Source: Myxococcales bacterium (GTDB lineage: Bacteria > Myxococcota_A > Polyangia > Polyangiales > Polyangiaceae). Taken from it: a DNA stretch of 33,799 bases. The stretch is from NCBI GenBank assembly GCA_025351875.1, contig JANXVA010000631.1, forward strand, positions 1-33,799, in the 5' to 3' direction. The position numbers and the translations under genes are program-made. The notes beneath the pieces were generated by a model, which saw nothing but the letters and a program-made list of their open reading frames with translations, did not search any database and was not told the DNA's origin. This document shows positions 32,414 through 33,799 of this stretch, one piece after another (position 1 is the first letter of the stretch; every line of letters begins with the position of its first letter).

Positions 32414-33799
32414 TCAGGCGAGCGAAACGTTTTCGCGCGAGGAGATACGGCGGCGCCAGAGAATGACGCCGAAGAGAGCGAAGAGCAGCGGCAGACCGAG
32501 GACGAGCGTGCCCTCGACCCAGTGCTGCGTGCGCTTGCGCTCCTTCTTCATGGTCTCGTCCTGCTTCTTGATCTGCTCCTCGCTCATGTCGTCGAAGTTG
32601 GGCTTCGAGACGTCGCCGTAAGCGAGGCCGGGCTCCTGGAGGATCTTCGCCGAGACGGCGAGGAGATCCGTATCGCCGGTGACCCAGTCGAGCATGTTCT
32701 TGAAGACGAGGATGGTGTTGGTCAGGATCTGCTGCGCGTAGGGCATCGCGAGCTGCTGGAGCATCTCGTCGCCGCCGCCGCCCGGCATCATCATGCCCAT
32801 CTGTCCCATGTCCGGGCCGTTACCGGCGCGGGCGAAGGGGTTCGCGAAGAACTGCGAGGACGAGATGACGAGGATGCGGCCGTTGTTCGCCGCGACCGCG
32901 GGGGTCTCGACGCCCATCTTGTCGCCCTCGGGGAAGGCCGTCTTCAGCTTGCCCTCGACCGTCGCGGCGAGGTTGTACTGGCTGAACTCGCCCTTCGGAC
33001 GCCACTGGCGCATCGGCTTCATGTCGATGGTGTCGCCGGTCTCGCGGAGGGTCTTCGGCGTGGTGCGCGCGAGGACCTTGAACTGCGCGCCGCAGGGCTT
33101 GCCCGCGGGGCACGCGGCGGCGGCCGCCGACACTTCCGGCTGCTTCTCGGGGTGCATGACGAGCGACGAGGCGAACGGGAACGGGACCTGCGAGATCCGG
33201 AAGAACGCCGCGAAGCCGGTGTCGAGCAGCTGCTCGTCGCCGGTGAAGCGGAAGTCGTCACGGACGTCGTGGAGCGGCGGGAAGCGCATCGTCTGCGGGC
33301 CGCCCTGCGTGAAGACGTTCACGCGGAAGGGCCGACCGAACTCGAGGAGCGCGTCCTTGCGCATCTCGATGCCGTAGCCGCCGAGGAGCTTCTCGAGGCC
33401 GTGGGTCGCGAGCGCGCCGTTCATCGTCGCGTCGCTCGCCTTGACGTTCACCGCGCTGGCGATGACCGCGAGGCTCTTGCCGCGCATGACGAACTGGTCG
33501 ATGCGGCGAAGCTCCTTCTCGGAGAGATCCTTCGCGGGCTGCGTGATGATCATGCCGTCGAGCGTCTCGTCGACCTCGGCGTCGCCGTTCTTCAGGTCGA
33601 CGTCGACGAACTGATAGAACGGAAAGTACTGGGTGACGATGCCCTGGAGCGTCGGCTTCTGACCGCTGTTCGCGGCGACGAGGTTCGCCTCCGAGAGCTT
33701 CATCTCGTCGTGGCCGGTGAGCAGGCCGATCTTGTGCTTGAGGCTGTCGCCCTTGTCGCGGACCTCACGAATCTTGTTCGTGATCCAGAACTCCATGCC
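32414..33799 (-). CDS. GldG-like ABC-complex component, partial (5' end outside window)
   Basis: At least 460 codons are visible. The frame is open at the right edge, so MEFWITNKI near 33796 is probably internal. The protein resembles the GldG / PF09822 group (ABC-2-associated auxiliary transport proteins). It has KHKIGLLTGHDE, LDGMIITQPAKDLSEKELRR and IDQFVMRGKSLAVIASAV in an alpha/beta domain. The last 35 residues hold a membrane helix, GTLVLGLPLLFALFGVILWRR. A Met/Gly-rich segment, MGQMGMMMPGGGGDEM, lies near 32780. In Bacteroidetes GldG acts with GldA and GldF in gliding. In myxobacteria such complexes are usually uncharacterised, and a gliding role is not implied. An ABC permease and ATPase are expected upstream, outside the window. 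Confidence 0.83.
   Translation of the reverse strand, partial: GMEFWITNKIREVRDKGDSLKHKIGLLTGHDEMKLSEANLVAANSGQKPTLQGIVTQYFPFYQFVDVDLKNGDAEVDETLDGMIITQPAKDLSEKELRRIDQFVMRGKSLAVIASAVNVKASDATMNGALATHGLEKLLGGYGIEMRKDALLEFGRPFRVNVFTQGGPQTMRFPPLHDVRDDFRFTGDEQLLDTGFAAFFRISQVPFPFASSLVMHPEKQPEVSAAAAACPAGKPCGAQFKVLARTTPKTLRETGDTIDMKPMRQWRPKGEFSQYNLAATVEGKLKTAFPEGDKMGVETPAVAANNGRILVISSSQFFANPFARAGNGPDMGQMGMMMPGGGGDEMLQQLAMPYAQQILTNTILVFKNMLDWVTGDTDLLAVSAKILQEPGLAYGDVSKPNFDDMSEEQIKKQDETMKKERKRTQHWVEGTLVLGLPLLFALFGVILWRRRISSRENVSLA

Overview
The window is GC-rich DNA with almost all third codon positions G or C. It looks like a myxobacterium-type genome (Myxococcota, most likely the Polyangia side). Pointers are an AgmX/PglI C-terminal-domain protein, two secreted proteins ending in MYXO-CTERM-like tails (Cys motif, hydrophobic stretch, Arg cluster), many low-complexity lipoproteins with clear lipoboxes, and a GldG-like/DUF4340 pair. 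This placement is inference from gene content; there is no rRNA or other marker gene. No tRNA, rRNA, IS element or CRISPR array was found.

Layout. 1-5392 is mainly minus strand: a partial AmgK-like sugar kinase, lipoproteins, a bestrophin-type channel and a choline-kinase-like enzyme. 5594-9588 (plus) holds a divergent two-ATPase Clp unfoldase and a secreted SGNH esterase. 9650-14818 is a tight plus-strand set: two GH130 enzymes, a GH13 alpha-glucosidase-type enzyme and a GT4 glycosyltransferase. The first three overlap by 4 bases each, and the fourth has its ribosome binding site on the stop codon of the third. It is followed by a beta-helix lipoprotein (14860-16962), a GT4 fused to an (alpha/alpha)6-like domain (17094-19421), and a broken second copy of the beta-helix gene (19422-19969). 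The glycan enzymes lack signal peptides, so they probably build and break a cytoplasmic oligosaccharide, possibly a mannoside. That is the best candidate for an undescribed pathway.

19970-24783 holds a lipoprotein with two retropepsin-like DTG motifs, an alkaline-phosphatase-superfamily lipoprotein, and an operon of a Tes/MJ0619-like radical SAM enzyme with a MarR regulator. Three TGAC-N6-GTCA dyads lie just past the MarR gene, upstream of the phosphatase. 24837-29693 (plus) encodes an AgmX-like membrane protein, a polysaccharide deacetylase with Cys-rich repeats, YjbQ and a lipoprotein. 29697-33799 holds a leucine-dehydrogenase-type enzyme, a triple 23-bp repeat, a small lipoprotein, and the DUF4340 and GldG-like genes of a probable ABC-linked complex that runs off the right edge.

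All function calls come from motif recognition by eye; no database search was run.
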